Shown here piece by piece: positions 33,537-42,150 of a stretch of 64,000 bases of DNA. Each line of letters starts with the position of its first letter. The first letter of the stretch is position 1. Made by a program: the position numbers and the translations under genes. This DNA is from Micromonospora sp. ATCC 39149. Lineage in GTDB: Bacteria > Actinomycetota > Actinomycetes > Mycobacteriales > Micromonosporaceae. Below the pieces are notes generated by a model. That model did no database searches and was not told where the DNA came from. It was given only the letters and a program-made list of their open reading frames with translations. The stretch spans positions 3,342,872 through 3,406,871 of the forward strand of contig NZ_GG657738.1 of the NCBI RefSeq assembly GCF_000158815.1, given 5' to 3'.

Positions 33537-34520
33537 ATGACCGACCAGACGGCCGAGGCAACGCAGGGTACCGGCAACGGGGTGACCCCCGACCCGGTCA
33601 CCGTCCTCTACGTCTGCGGCATGCCGCGCAGTGGCTCCACACTGCTCGACCTGATGCTCGGCCAGTTCGTCGGGCACTGCGACGTCGGCGAGCTGTTCTA
33701 CCTGTGGCAGTCCGGTGTCGAGCGGAACTTCCGGTGCGCCTGCGGTGAGCACTTCGACGCGTGCCCGTTCTGGGGCGAGGTGGGCCGGCGGGCGTACGGC
33801 GGATGGTCGCAGATCGACGTGGCCGACGTACGGGCGCTGCAACGCCGGGTCGATGCCACCGCCAAGATCCCGCTGATCGTGAACCCGGGGATGTCCGCTG
33901 CCTTCCGGCGGGACCTGGACCGCTACACCGAGCTGCTGACGAGGCTCTACCGGGCGGTGGGGGAGGTGTCCGGGGCGCGGGTCGTGGTCGACTCCACCAA
34001 GCGCCCGTCGCTGGCGTACATCCTGGCCCGGACTCCGCAGGTCGACCTGCGGCTGGTGCACGTGCTGCGCGACCCGCGCGGGGTGGCGTACTCGTGGAGC
34101 CAGGTGGTGGAGCTGCCCGAGGGCACCTCGACCAAGGGGCGGATGAACCAACGGTCGGCGCGGCTGACCGCCCGGCGCTGGGTCACCGTCAACGCGATGG
34201 TCGCCGCGCTGGGCCGCCGTGGCGTGCCCCGGGTCACCGTCCGGTACGAGGACCTGGTCCGCGACCCGCGCGGCGAGCTGGGCCGGATCGCGGCGCTGAC
34301 CGCCGACGTGACCGGCGTCGTCGATCCGCTGGAGTTCCTCCGGGACAACGAGTTCGAGCAGGCCGGCTCGCACGCGGTGGCCGGCGGGCGGATCCGGATG
34401 CGTAGCGGCCCGATCACCCTGGCGCTGGACGAGAAGTGGCGCCGCGAGTACGCCCCGGGCCCCCGCCGCCTGGTCGGGGCGATGACCTGGCCGATGCGCC
34501 GCCGCTACGGCTACCGCTGA
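33537..34520 (+). CDS. PAPS-dependent sulphotransferase
   Basis: This is a 327-residue protein, closely similar in layout to the one at 31300: CGMPRSGSTLLDLML binding loop, CACGEHFDACPFWGEVG insertion, VVDSTKRPSLAYIL and LVHVLRDPRGVAYSW. The two genes are divergent around a 230-base region and look like paralogues from duplication. There is no signal peptide or membrane segment. The ATG at 33537 has GAGGGG upstream. It probably sulphates a different position or residue of the same glycan. Confidence 0.85.
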   Translation: MTDQTAEATQGTGNGVTPDPVTVLYVCGMPRSGSTLLDLMLGQFVGHCDVGELFYLWQSGVERNFRCACGEHFDACPFWGEVGRRAYGGWSQIDVADVRALQRRVDATAKIPLIVNPGMSAAFRRDLDRYTELLTRLYRAVGEVSGARVVVDSTKRPSLAYILARTPQVDLRLVHVLRDPRGVAYSWSQVVELPEGTSTKGRMNQRSARLTARRWVTVNAMVAALGRRGVPRVTVRYEDLVRDPRGELGRIAALTADVTGVVDPLEFLRDNEFEQAGSHAVAGGRIRMRSGPITLALDEKWRREYAPGPRRLVGAMTWPMRRRYGYR

Positions 34521-34598
34521 CGCCCCTGTTCGGCGTCCGGCTCGGGCCGGCCGGCTCCCGGCTCGGCCGAAGGCGTCGGAACCGGCTCGGCCGAAGGC

Positions 34599-34651
34599 GT
34601 TAGGAAGGGACCCTTCCTATACCGAAAGCGTTAACAGGGGGCCCTTCCTTA
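34599..34651. repeat. Dispersed double-hairpin repeat, copy 3
   Basis: The copy runs GTTAGGAAGGGACCCTTCC, then TATACCGAAAGCGTTAACAG, then GGGGCCCTTCCTTA. It overlaps the stop codon of the GT14 gene and lies between convergent genes. A 16-base direct repeat (GCTCGGCCGAAGGCGT) precedes it. Confidence 0.75.
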
Positions 34652-35578
34652 CCGGGCGGCGGCGGCCAGGTGGGCGTCGAGGGTGTCGAGCAGCTCCGGG
34701 GCCCGCTCGTAGTCGAACTTGCGGGCGAAATGCGCCCCGCTGGCCAGCGCGCGGGGCAGGTCCTCGGCGGTCAGCGACTTGGGGTGGTTGAAGGTGCTGT
34801 TCCGGAAGTCGAAGTAGCGCTTGCAGTCTGGCACCAGGTCGAAGCGGCCGGCGCTGCACACGATGGTCTGGAAGACCGCCTCGACCGGGGAGAGGCAGTG
34901 CCGGAAGTACTCCACCACGTCCGGCCGCCGGTCGAAGTACTCCCGCAGGTAGGCCACCACCGGCCAGCTCAGCGAGGAGAACGCCGACCCGCCGTGCAGC
35001 CGCAGGTCGTCCCCGAACGGGGTGCGGGCCCGGCGGCCGACCGCCAGCCCGTACGACACGTGCACCCGGACCAACGGCTGCACCCGGTTGACCGCCTGGA
35101 GCGGGCGGAGCAGCTTCTTGCCCCGGGGGCTGAGCCGGAGCAGCCGCCGGTGCTGGAAGTGGTAGCGGGAGCGGACCCGGCTGCGTGGCCAGTGGCTGTC
35201 CGGCCCATTCGCGTCCCAGTACTCCATGAACCCGTCGGCGCCCGAGTCGACCAGCTCGGCCTCGCACTCGCCGAGCGGGCGGAGGGGGTAGTCCTGACCG
35301 GTGATGTTCACCAGCCAGTCGACCTGCACCCCCTCGCCGTTCAGCCAGTCGACGGCAGCCATGTAGCGGTCTACATGACTGAAGTCACCGTATCCACCCT
35401 CGTGCATCTGCACGACGACGTCGGGCAGTGACCGCAGCTCGGCGAGGTCCAGCGGGGCACCGTTCACGTCGTGACTGACGTGCACAATGCTGTCTGGACT
35501 GTACTTTTTCACCGCGTGTACCAGCCGGTTCAGCTGCTCGGGTGACCGGTGGCTCTGGATGTGGTAGCAAAACCGCAC
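34649..35578 (-). CDS. GT14-family (core-2/I-branching type) glycosyltransferase
   Basis: This is a 309-residue protein. MRFCYHIQSHRSPEQLNRL, VHVSHDVNG, DWLVNITGQDYPLRP and GSAFSSLSW match the GT14 beta-N-acetylglucosaminyl/xylosyl-transferase fold, including the conserved (T/S)GQDYPL. There is no transmembrane segment, so unlike animal members it is cytosolic. It probably adds a branch sugar to the polymer repeat unit. The stop codon sits inside a dispersed repeat. It is convergent with the 33537 sulphotransferase and divergent from the Wzz-like operon. Confidence 0.85.
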   Translation of the reverse strand: MRFCYHIQSHRSPEQLNRLVHAVKKYSPDSIVHVSHDVNGAPLDLAELRSLPDVVVQMHEGGYGDFSHVDRYMAAVDWLNGEGVQVDWLVNITGQDYPLRPLGECEAELVDSGADGFMEYWDANGPDSHWPRSRVRSRYHFQHRRLLRLSPRGKKLLRPLQAVNRVQPLVRVHVSYGLAVGRRARTPFGDDLRLHGGSAFSSLSWPVVAYLREYFDRRPDVVEYFRHCLSPVEAVFQTIVCSAGRFDLVPDCKRYFDFRNSTFNHPKSLTAEDLPRALASGAHFARKFDYERAPELLDTLDAHLAAAAR

Positions 35579-35728
35579 CCGCTCATCCTCCCCCGCGACG
35601 CCGCCGCTGAGAAGCGAACCTTCGTCGGCTTCCCCTGACCGCTCGGATCAGGGAGACTCAAGGTTCGCCGTGGCACCGCTCGCCACGGACGACTGGCCGG
35701 CCCGGTCCAAAGGGAGCGACACAGCCCG

Positions 35729-37579
35729 ATGCCCTCGTCTCACCACGCCGATCTGCGCGACTCAGACGGCCCCACGCTGATGACCTACATCGAGTGGCTT
35801 CGCCGCCGATGGTGGCTCCTCGTGGTGGCCGCGCTGCTCGGCGCGGGTGCCGGCATGCTGGTCAGCCAGGTGCAGACCCGCACGTACGTGTCGACCACGT
35901 CGCTGCTGGTCCGCCAGGTCGGCCCGGACGCCAACCCCGGCGCCAAGGTCAACCTCGACACCGAGGCGCAGGTCGTCCGTTCCCTGGTCGTCGCCGAGCG
36001 GGCCCAGGCTCTACTGAAGACCAATCTTCCCGCCGAGGACCTGGTCCGGTCGCTGTCGGTCACCGTGCCGCCGAACAGCCAGGTGCTCCAGATCGTGTTC
36101 GAGGCGGGCAGCCCCGAGGCCGCTCAGGCCGGCTCGCACTCCTTCGCCCAGGCGTACCTGGACCTGCGGCTGGCGACGGCCACCCGGTCCCTGGAGAACG
36201 AGACCACCGCGCTCAAGCAGCAGATCACCGAGACCAACAAGCAGCTCGCCGCCGTCGCCGGCAAGATCGCCGCCGCTCCGCCGAACTCGGTGGAGCGGGC
36301 CCGGGCCGAGGCCGACCGCAACGTGCTGACCAACCAGCTCGCCAGCCTCAACAGCCGGCTGAGCCCGCTGCTGAGCACCGCGCTCGACCCCGGCGAGATC
36401 ATCTCGGACGCGCCGCTGCCCCGGAAGCCCAGCTCCCCGAACACCACCCTCAACCTGGCCAGCGGCCTCGGCGCGGGGCTGCTGTTCGGCATCGTGGTCG
36501 CCCTGGTGCTGGACCGGCTCGACACCCGGGTCCGGCGCGGCCGGGACGTCGCCGACCGGCTCGGCCTGCCGATGCTGCTGGAGCTGCCGACCCGCCAGGC
36601 CGGCCTGACCATCCTGCCGCCGGGCCACGAGGTCTCCCGCGAACTGGGCCGGCTACGCAACGTGCTGTTGTCGACGATGCCCGAGCCGCAGCCCGGCCGG
36701 GGACGCCTGCTGCTGCTCACCGACACCTCGCCCGGCCCGGCGGCCGGCTTCGTGGTCGGCAATCTCGCCGCCGCGTACGCCCGCACCGGCGCGCAGGTCG
36801 CGGTGGTCACGACCAAGCGGGACTCGCCGCTCCCCGCGATGCTCGGTGGGGTCAAGCCCCGGCACACCCTGGCCGACGTGCTGCGCCACGACGTGTCGGC
36901 GCTGACCGCGCTGACCCCGGCCCCTGGCCTCGGCCAGCTCCGGGTGCTGTTCCCCGGCAACCTCGACACCGAGGTGGAGCTGCCGGTCGCCACCATGCTG
37001 GAGGTGCTCGGAGAGCTGGCGGCCCGCTTCGACCACGTGCTGATCGAGACGGCCCAGCCGACGGCCGCGGTGGAGGCGCAGGCGCTGGCCCGGCACGTCA
37101 ACGGGGTGATCCTGGTGATCGAGGGCGGGCAGACGCGCAGCAGCGAGATCACCGCCGCGATCCACCAGTTCGAGCAGGTCGACGCGCCGGTCCTCGGCGC
37201 GGTGCTGGCCCCCCGGCTGGCCGAGCGCGTCCCGGCCCCGCCCGCCCCGGCCGCGCGACGCGGCGGCCCGCCGTCGCCCCGCCCGCGGCCCGACCCGACG
37301 GTGCCGTCGCAGGCCGGCCCGCCCAACAACATCGAGTCCACGATGATCCTGCCCCGTTCCACCGCGAGCGCCCGGGACGCCCGGCCGTCCGGGCCGCAGG
37401 GGCCCGCCAAGCCCGCCCCCGCCCCGGCGGTTCAGGCCCCGCCGGTGCTTCCGTCCAGGCCGGTGACCCAACCGAAGCCCCCGGGCAAGTCCACCGTCTA
37501 CCGCTCCTCGCGGGATTCCGACGGCATCGACCCCGGCCGGTACTCGATGGCCCTCGACCCGGTCGAGGACAGGGAGTGA
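35729..37579 (+). CDS. Wzz-like polysaccharide chain-length/co-polymerase protein
   Basis: This is a 616-residue protein. Transmembrane segment 1 (about 30-48), a periplasmic coiled-coil domain with long polar helices (ENETTALKQQITETNKQLAAVA), and transmembrane segment 2 (about 246-266) form a Wzz domain. A cytosolic ATPase-like domain follows, as in BY-kinase fusions, but the expected Walker A GKS is replaced by TDTSPGPAAGFVVGN. The usual tyrosine cluster is also missing from the Pro-rich tail. It is therefore probably a regulatory, kinase-dead version. First gene of a six-gene operon. Confidence 0.82.
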   Translation: MPSSHHADLRDSDGPTLMTYIEWLRRRWWLLVVAALLGAGAGMLVSQVQTRTYVSTTSLLVRQVGPDANPGAKVNLDTEAQVVRSLVVAERAQALLKTNLPAEDLVRSLSVTVPPNSQVLQIVFEAGSPEAAQAGSHSFAQAYLDLRLATATRSLENETTALKQQITETNKQLAAVAGKIAAAPPNSVERARAEADRNVLTNQLASLNSRLSPLLSTALDPGEIISDAPLPRKPSSPNTTLNLASGLGAGLLFGIVVALVLDRLDTRVRRGRDVADRLGLPMLLELPTRQAGLTILPPGHEVSRELGRLRNVLLSTMPEPQPGRGRLLLLTDTSPGPAAGFVVGNLAAAYARTGAQVAVVTTKRDSPLPAMLGGVKPRHTLADVLRHDVSALTALTPAPGLGQLRVLFPGNLDTEVELPVATMLEVLGELAARFDHVLIETAQPTAAVEAQALARHVNGVILVIEGGQTRSSEITAAIHQFEQVDAPVLGAVLAPRLAERVPAPPAPAARRGGPPSPRPRPDPTVPSQAGPPNNIESTMILPRSTASARDARPSGPQGPAKPAPAPAVQAPPVLPSRPVTQPKPPGKSTVYRSSRDSDGIDPGRYSMALDPVEDRE

Positions 37580-38568
37580 ACCGCCGGCGCGTCTTGGGCA
37601 ACACGCTCGCGGTGGCGCTGGTCGCCGCCCTCGGCGCGGGTTGCGCCGAGGAACAGCCGCCCGGGGCCACCGACCTGGTCGACCCGGGCTCCCCGGCCCC
37701 CCGGCCCAGTCCCACCCCGAGCCTGCCGGCCGCCCCGCTGTCCGGAAAGCCGGTCGCCGAGGCGGTGGCGGGCCGCCAGGCGGTGGTGGTGCCGCTGCGG
37801 GTGACCGCCGGCACGAGCCCCGTGGGGCTGGCCGAGGCCGACCTGGTCTACCAGGAGTTCGCCGAGTCGGAGAGCCTGCACCTGACAGCGGTCTACCAGT
37901 CCCGGGACGCCGCGAGGGTGGGCCCGGTCGCGGAGATCCGCCCCGTGGACATCCGCACGGTCGGCGTGCTGCGCCCCTTCGTCGGGTACGCGGGCGGGCC
38001 TACCGGCTTTCTCAACCAGTTCGCCGCCGCCGAACTGGAGGGGGTCACCCCGGCGCAGCGCGCCGCCGCGTTCCCGTCCGGCCAGGCGTCGACCGCCGCG
38101 CTGCGCCAGGCGGCCCCGAAGGGTGGCGCAGCGCCGACCCAGGTCCTCGACCACGCCGCCCCGGGCGCCCCGCTGGGCAGCCAGGGCGTCAGCCCGGCCG
38201 GCAAGCTGACCGTCGCCGCCCCCGGGCACCCCACGCAGACCTGGGCGTACGACGCGGCCAGCTCGTCGTGGCGCGGCAAGATCGGCAAGGTCACGGTGAG
38301 CGTCGCCTCGGTCGTCGTGCTCACGATGGAATACCGCACCCTCACCGTGCGCAAGCCCAGCCACCGCTCGCTGCCCGGGGCGAACGTCTACGGCTCCGGC
38401 GCGGCGCTCGTGGTGTCCGGCCCGTCCAGCGCCAAGGCGAGGTGGAGCAAGCCCGGGCAGCGGCTGGTCTGCAACATCACCGACGAGGGCGGCTTCCAGG
38501 TCCGGCCACAGCCCGGCCCCGCCTGGGTGATCTACGCCCCGAAGAACGCCAAGGTCAGCGTGACATGA
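37576..38568 (+). CDS. DUF3048 lipoprotein
   Basis: This is a 330-residue protein. A lipobox ALGAGC (cysteine about residue 23) marks an exported lipoprotein. The body carries DUF3048/YerB features: ADLVYQEFAESESLHLTAVYQS, ARVGPVAEIRPVDI, TQTWAYDAASSSWRG. The biochemical role of DUF3048 is not known to me. The GTG start overlaps the Wzz-like stop by 4 bases. Placement inside a polymer-export operon suggests a function at the outer face of the membrane, such as polymer binding or attachment. Confidence 0.82.
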   Translation: MNRRRVLGNTLAVALVAALGAGCAEEQPPGATDLVDPGSPAPRPSPTPSLPAAPLSGKPVAEAVAGRQAVVVPLRVTAGTSPVGLAEADLVYQEFAESESLHLTAVYQSRDAARVGPVAEIRPVDIRTVGVLRPFVGYAGGPTGFLNQFAAAELEGVTPAQRAAAFPSGQASTAALRQAAPKGGAAPTQVLDHAAPGAPLGSQGVSPAGKLTVAAPGHPTQTWAYDAASSSWRGKIGKVTVSVASVVVLTMEYRTLTVRKPSHRSLPGANVYGSGAALVVSGPSSAKARWSKPGQRLVCNITDEGGFQVRPQPGPAWVIYAPKNAKVSVT

Positions 38569-40064
38569 CGACGGCCGCCCCGCTCCGGCCCGCACCGGGG
38601 CCGGAGCCGGCACCGGCGGGACGGCGTCCGGCCGACCCGCCGCGAACCCCGCCGGCAGCGCCGGCCCGGCGCTGGTCGCTGCGGCTGCCCCCCGCCTGGC
38701 CGGTGACCGCGCTCTTCGTGCTCTACCCGGTGTGGTGGGCGCTGGGCCTTCCCTCGTTCATCTTCGCCATCCTCGCCGTCCCGATGGCCTTCCGGCTCTA
38801 CCGGCGCGGCAACGTCAAGGTGCCGCCGGGCTTCGGGCTCTGGCTGATCCTGCTGGCCTGGGTGGTGCTGTCCGGGCTGATGCTCGGCATCACCGCGCCC
38901 AACACGCTCGCCCCGAGCGGCTCCGGCCGGTACATCGGCTGGGGCATCCGGGTGATGAACTACACCGCCCTGACGGTGACGATGCTCTACGTCCTCAACC
39001 TCAGCGAGCGGGAGCTGCCCCGGGGACGGCTGGTGAAGCTGTTCGGCTTCATGGCCGTGATCACCGTCATCGGCGGGTACGTGGGGGCGCTGTTCCCGCA
39101 GCTCAAGTTCGTCGCGCCGCTGAACTACATCCTGCCCTCCGCCATCGCCAAGGAACCGTTCGTCAACCGGCTGATGCACGTCGAGGTCGCCCAGGTGCAG
39201 GAGGTGCTCGCCGGGGAAGCCAGTTCGCCCCGCCCGGCCGCCCCCTTCGAGTACACCAACACCTGGGGCGAGAACATGGCGATCCTGCTGATCTGGTTCA
39301 TCGTCGGCTGGGTGGTCCTCGGCCGGGGGCCACGCCGGCTCACCGGTTACCTCGTGGTGGTCGCCGCCGTCTTCCCGATCGTCTACTCGCTCAACCGGGG
39401 GCTGTGGATCGGGCTGGTGATCGGCGCGGTGTACGTCGCGGTGCGGCTGGCCCTGCGTGGTCGGGTCGTCGTGTTGGTCGGGTTGGCGCTGGCCACCGGG
39501 CTGATGGGGGTGGCGGTGCTCGCGTCCCCGCTGGGCGACCTGCTCAACGAACGCATGGCCAACGGGCACAGCGACGACATCCGGGCCACCCTGTCCAGCG
39601 GTGCGGTCGAGGCGGCCAACCACTCGCCGGTGCTCGGCTACGGTGGCAACCGGGCCCTGATCGGCAGCAACCGGTCGATCGCGATCGGCAAGTCGGCCGA
39701 CTGCAAGCAGTGCGGCAACCGGGAGTTGGGCAGCAACGGGCAGGTGTGGAACCTGCTGACCGGCCAGGGCTGGGTGGGCGCATTCTGCTACAGCGCGTTC
39801 TTCCTGTGGTGCCTGTGGCGGTTCCGGCACGACCACACCCCGATCGGCATCGCCGGCAGCCTGGTGCTGATCCTGATGCTGTTCTTCCAGTTCCTCTACG
39901 GCTCGTTGAACACCACCCTGGCGTACGGGCTGATCAGCGTGGCGCTGCTCGCCCGCAACGACCTGCACCTGCGCGCGGCGCGCCGCGAGGCCCGGCTCGC
40001 CGCCGTCGAGGCCGCGGTCGCCCCGACCGCACCCCGTGCCCTGCCCGAACGGCGGTTCCGCTGA
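38565..40064 (+). CDS. O-antigen ligase/Wzy-like polymerase
   Basis: This is a 499-residue protein with a Pro-rich cytosolic N-terminus (1-45) and about eleven transmembrane segments. A large external loop near residues 330-400 contains the Wzy_C signature HSPVLGYGGN. SLNRGLWIGLVIGAVYVAVR matches the membrane segment before it. Such proteins polymerise lipid-linked repeat units or ligate polymer to an acceptor. The ATG overlaps the previous stop by 4 bases. Confidence 0.85.
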   Translation: MTTAAPLRPAPGPEPAPAGRRPADPPRTPPAAPARRWSLRLPPAWPVTALFVLYPVWWALGLPSFIFAILAVPMAFRLYRRGNVKVPPGFGLWLILLAWVVLSGLMLGITAPNTLAPSGSGRYIGWGIRVMNYTALTVTMLYVLNLSERELPRGRLVKLFGFMAVITVIGGYVGALFPQLKFVAPLNYILPSAIAKEPFVNRLMHVEVAQVQEVLAGEASSPRPAAPFEYTNTWGENMAILLIWFIVGWVVLGRGPRRLTGYLVVVAAVFPIVYSLNRGLWIGLVIGAVYVAVRLALRGRVVVLVGLALATGLMGVAVLASPLGDLLNERMANGHSDDIRATLSSGAVEAANHSPVLGYGGNRALIGSNRSIAIGKSADCKQCGNRELGSNGQVWNLLTGQGWVGAFCYSAFFLWCLWRFRHDHTPIGIAGSLVLILMLFFQFLYGSLNTTLAYGLISVALLARNDLHLRAARREARLAAVEAAVAPTAPRALPERRFR

Positions 40065-41293
40065 TGCTCACCCCACCCCCCGGCGCCGACGCGCGCGGCG
40101 CGTACCTGCCCGAGTTGGCCGGCCTGGTCTGGCCGGCACCGGCCCGACCGGCGCTGCGGCGCGGCGGCCGGGCCGGGTTCGCGGTGGTGCCCTCGGCCGC
40201 GCGGCCCCGGCTGCTGGTGCCGGCCGGCTCCCGGCGGGCGGCGGCCGGCGCGGTCCGGCACTCCACCGAGGCGCAGAGCGCGAAGGCCCGGCTGCGCCGC
40301 GCGGTGCTGGCCGCCGCGTTCCGCACCGGGCTCGGGCGGCTCGCCTTCCGCGACCGGCTGGTGGTCGACGCGGGCGGCGACGCGCTCGACGCGCACCTGG
40401 CCGCCGTGCTGGGCCGCCCGGCGCTGCTGAGCATCCACATCGGGCCGGCGCGGGCCAACCGCAAACCGGTGGTCCAGCTCCTCGACGCCGCTGGCGACCC
40501 GATCGGGTACGCGAAGCTCGGCGTCGACCCGCTCACCCGGGCCCTGGTCGAGGCGGAGGCGGCGGCGCTGGCCCGGTTGGCGAAACTCGACCTGCCCGGC
40601 GTGCAGGTGGCCGAGGCGCTGCACCACGGCGTCTGGGGCGGGCACGCCCTGTTGGTGCAGAGTGCCCTGCCGGTGGGGCTGCCCCGGGCCGCGCCCGCGC
40701 CGGCCGCCGAGGCCGAACGGGCAGCCATGGTCGCGGTGAGCCGCTGCGTCGGCGTGGAGCGCCGCCCGTACGCGGGCAGCGCCCACGACCGGCGGCTCCG
40801 CGACGAGTTGGCGGCGCTCGGGGACCGGCCGGAGGCGGCCCGGCTGCGCGCGGTGCTGGCCGAGGTCCGCCGCGTCGACCCGGTGCTGGCCCTGGGGGCC
40901 TGGCACGGCGACTGGAACGGCGGCAACAGCGCGGCCCTGGCCGACGGCCGGGTGCTGGTGTGAGACTGGGAACGGTTCGCCGACGACGTGCCGCTGGGCT
41001 TCGACGCCCTGCACCGGCGGGTGCAGACGGCGATCACCCGCGCCGGGGTGGAGCCCCGGGCGGCGGCGGGGCGGCTGATCGCCGCGGCGGCGGACGACCT
41101 GGCCCCGTTCGGCCAGCCGGCCGGGGTCGCCGACCTGGTGGCGGTGCTCTACCTGGTCGAGTTGGCGGCGCGCTACCTGCGCGACCGGCAGGCCGAGGCG
41201 GGGGCCCGGCTGGGACACGTGGACGCCTGGCTGCTGCCGGCGGTGGAGGATCACCTGGCCGGGCGGCCGGGTGCGGGAGGAGTGGCGAAGTGA
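40064..41293 (+). pseudogene. Phosphotransferase-fold gene interrupted by an in-frame TGA
   Basis: One continuous frame of 410 codons contains a single TGA at 40961-40963 (codon 300). Just before it is the APH-type catalytic loop WHGDWNGGNSA. Directly after it the same frame continues DWERFADDVPLGFDAL, the usual metal-binding segment, where the stop replaces an expected Trp (TGG to TGA). Codon use is normal to the end at 41293, which overlaps the next gene by 4 bases. So it is a very recent nonsense mutation, a sequencing error or read-through. If intact, it would be a kinase-fold protein for a glycan or lipid intermediate. Confidence 0.8.
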
Positions 41294-42150
41294 CGCTGGT
41301 CAAGGCACAGGCGCGGCGCGCGGTGCGGTCGGTGAGTCGGACGTATGGCCGGTGGACCGCCGGTTCGCGGCTCGCCCCCGACTTCCTCATCGTGGGCGCG
41401 CAGCGCTGCGGCACGACGTCGCTGTTCAAGACCCTGTCGCAGCACCCGGCGGTGCTGCCGGCGGTCTACCACAAGGGCGTGCACTACTTCGACACCGGCT
41501 ACGACCGGGGGCTGGACTGGTACCTCGGGCACTTCCCGACGGTGCGCCGCGCCGAGGCGGTGCGGCAGCAGGTCGGGGTGCGCGGGGTGACCGGGGAGTC
41601 GAGCCCGTACTACATGTTCCACCCCCTCGCGGGCGAGCGGATCGCGAAGGACCTGCCGGGCGTGCGGCTGCTGGTGCTGCTACGCGACCCGGTGGAGCGG
41701 GCGTACTCGGCGCACACCCACGAGGCGGCCCGGGGCTTCGAGACGGAGGGCTTCGAGCGGGCCCTGGAGCTGGAGCAGGAGCGGATCGCCGGGGAGCGGG
41801 AGCGGCTGCTCGCCGACCCGACGGCGCACAGCCACCACTTCCAGCACAACGCGTACCTGACCCGGGGTCAGTACGTGGAGCAGCTCGAACGCCTTGAGTC
41901 GATCTTCGGCCGGGACCGGCTGCACGTGATCGACGCGGACGACTTCTTCGCCGAGTCCCGGCCGGCGTTCGACGCGGTCTGCGACTTCCTCGGCCTGCCG
42001 CGCTGGGCGGACATCTCGTTCGGCAAGCACAACGCGCGGTCCCGTTCGCCGATGGACCCGGCGCTGCGGGCCCGGCTGGAGGAGCACTTCGCCCCGTACG
42101 ACGAGCGGTTGAGCACCTGGTGGGGACGCGTGCCGTCGTGGCGACGGTAG
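41290..42150 (+). CDS. Sulphotransferase, heparan-sulphate-type (Sulfotransfer_1)
   Basis: This is a 286-residue protein. PDFLIVGAQRCGTTSLFKTL is the 5'-phosphosulphate loop, LLVLLRDPVERAYSAHTHE the 3'-phosphate site, and GESSPYYMF and KHYFDT-like HKGVHYFDTGYDRG match carbohydrate N/O-sulphotransferases. It is of a different subfamily from the two sulphotransferases at 31300 and 33537. It overlaps the interrupted phosphotransferase gene by 4 bases. PAPS-dependent sulphation of the polysaccharide repeat unit is the likely role. Confidence 0.88.
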   Translation: MTLVKAQARRAVRSVSRTYGRWTAGSRLAPDFLIVGAQRCGTTSLFKTLSQHPAVLPAVYHKGVHYFDTGYDRGLDWYLGHFPTVRRAEAVRQQVGVRGVTGESSPYYMFHPLAGERIAKDLPGVRLLVLLRDPVERAYSAHTHEAARGFETEGFERALELEQERIAGERERLLADPTAHSHHFQHNAYLTRGQYVEQLERLESIFGRDRLHVIDADDFFAESRPAFDAVCDFLGLPRWADISFGKHNARSRSPMDPALRARLEEHFAPYDERLSTWWGRVPSWRR

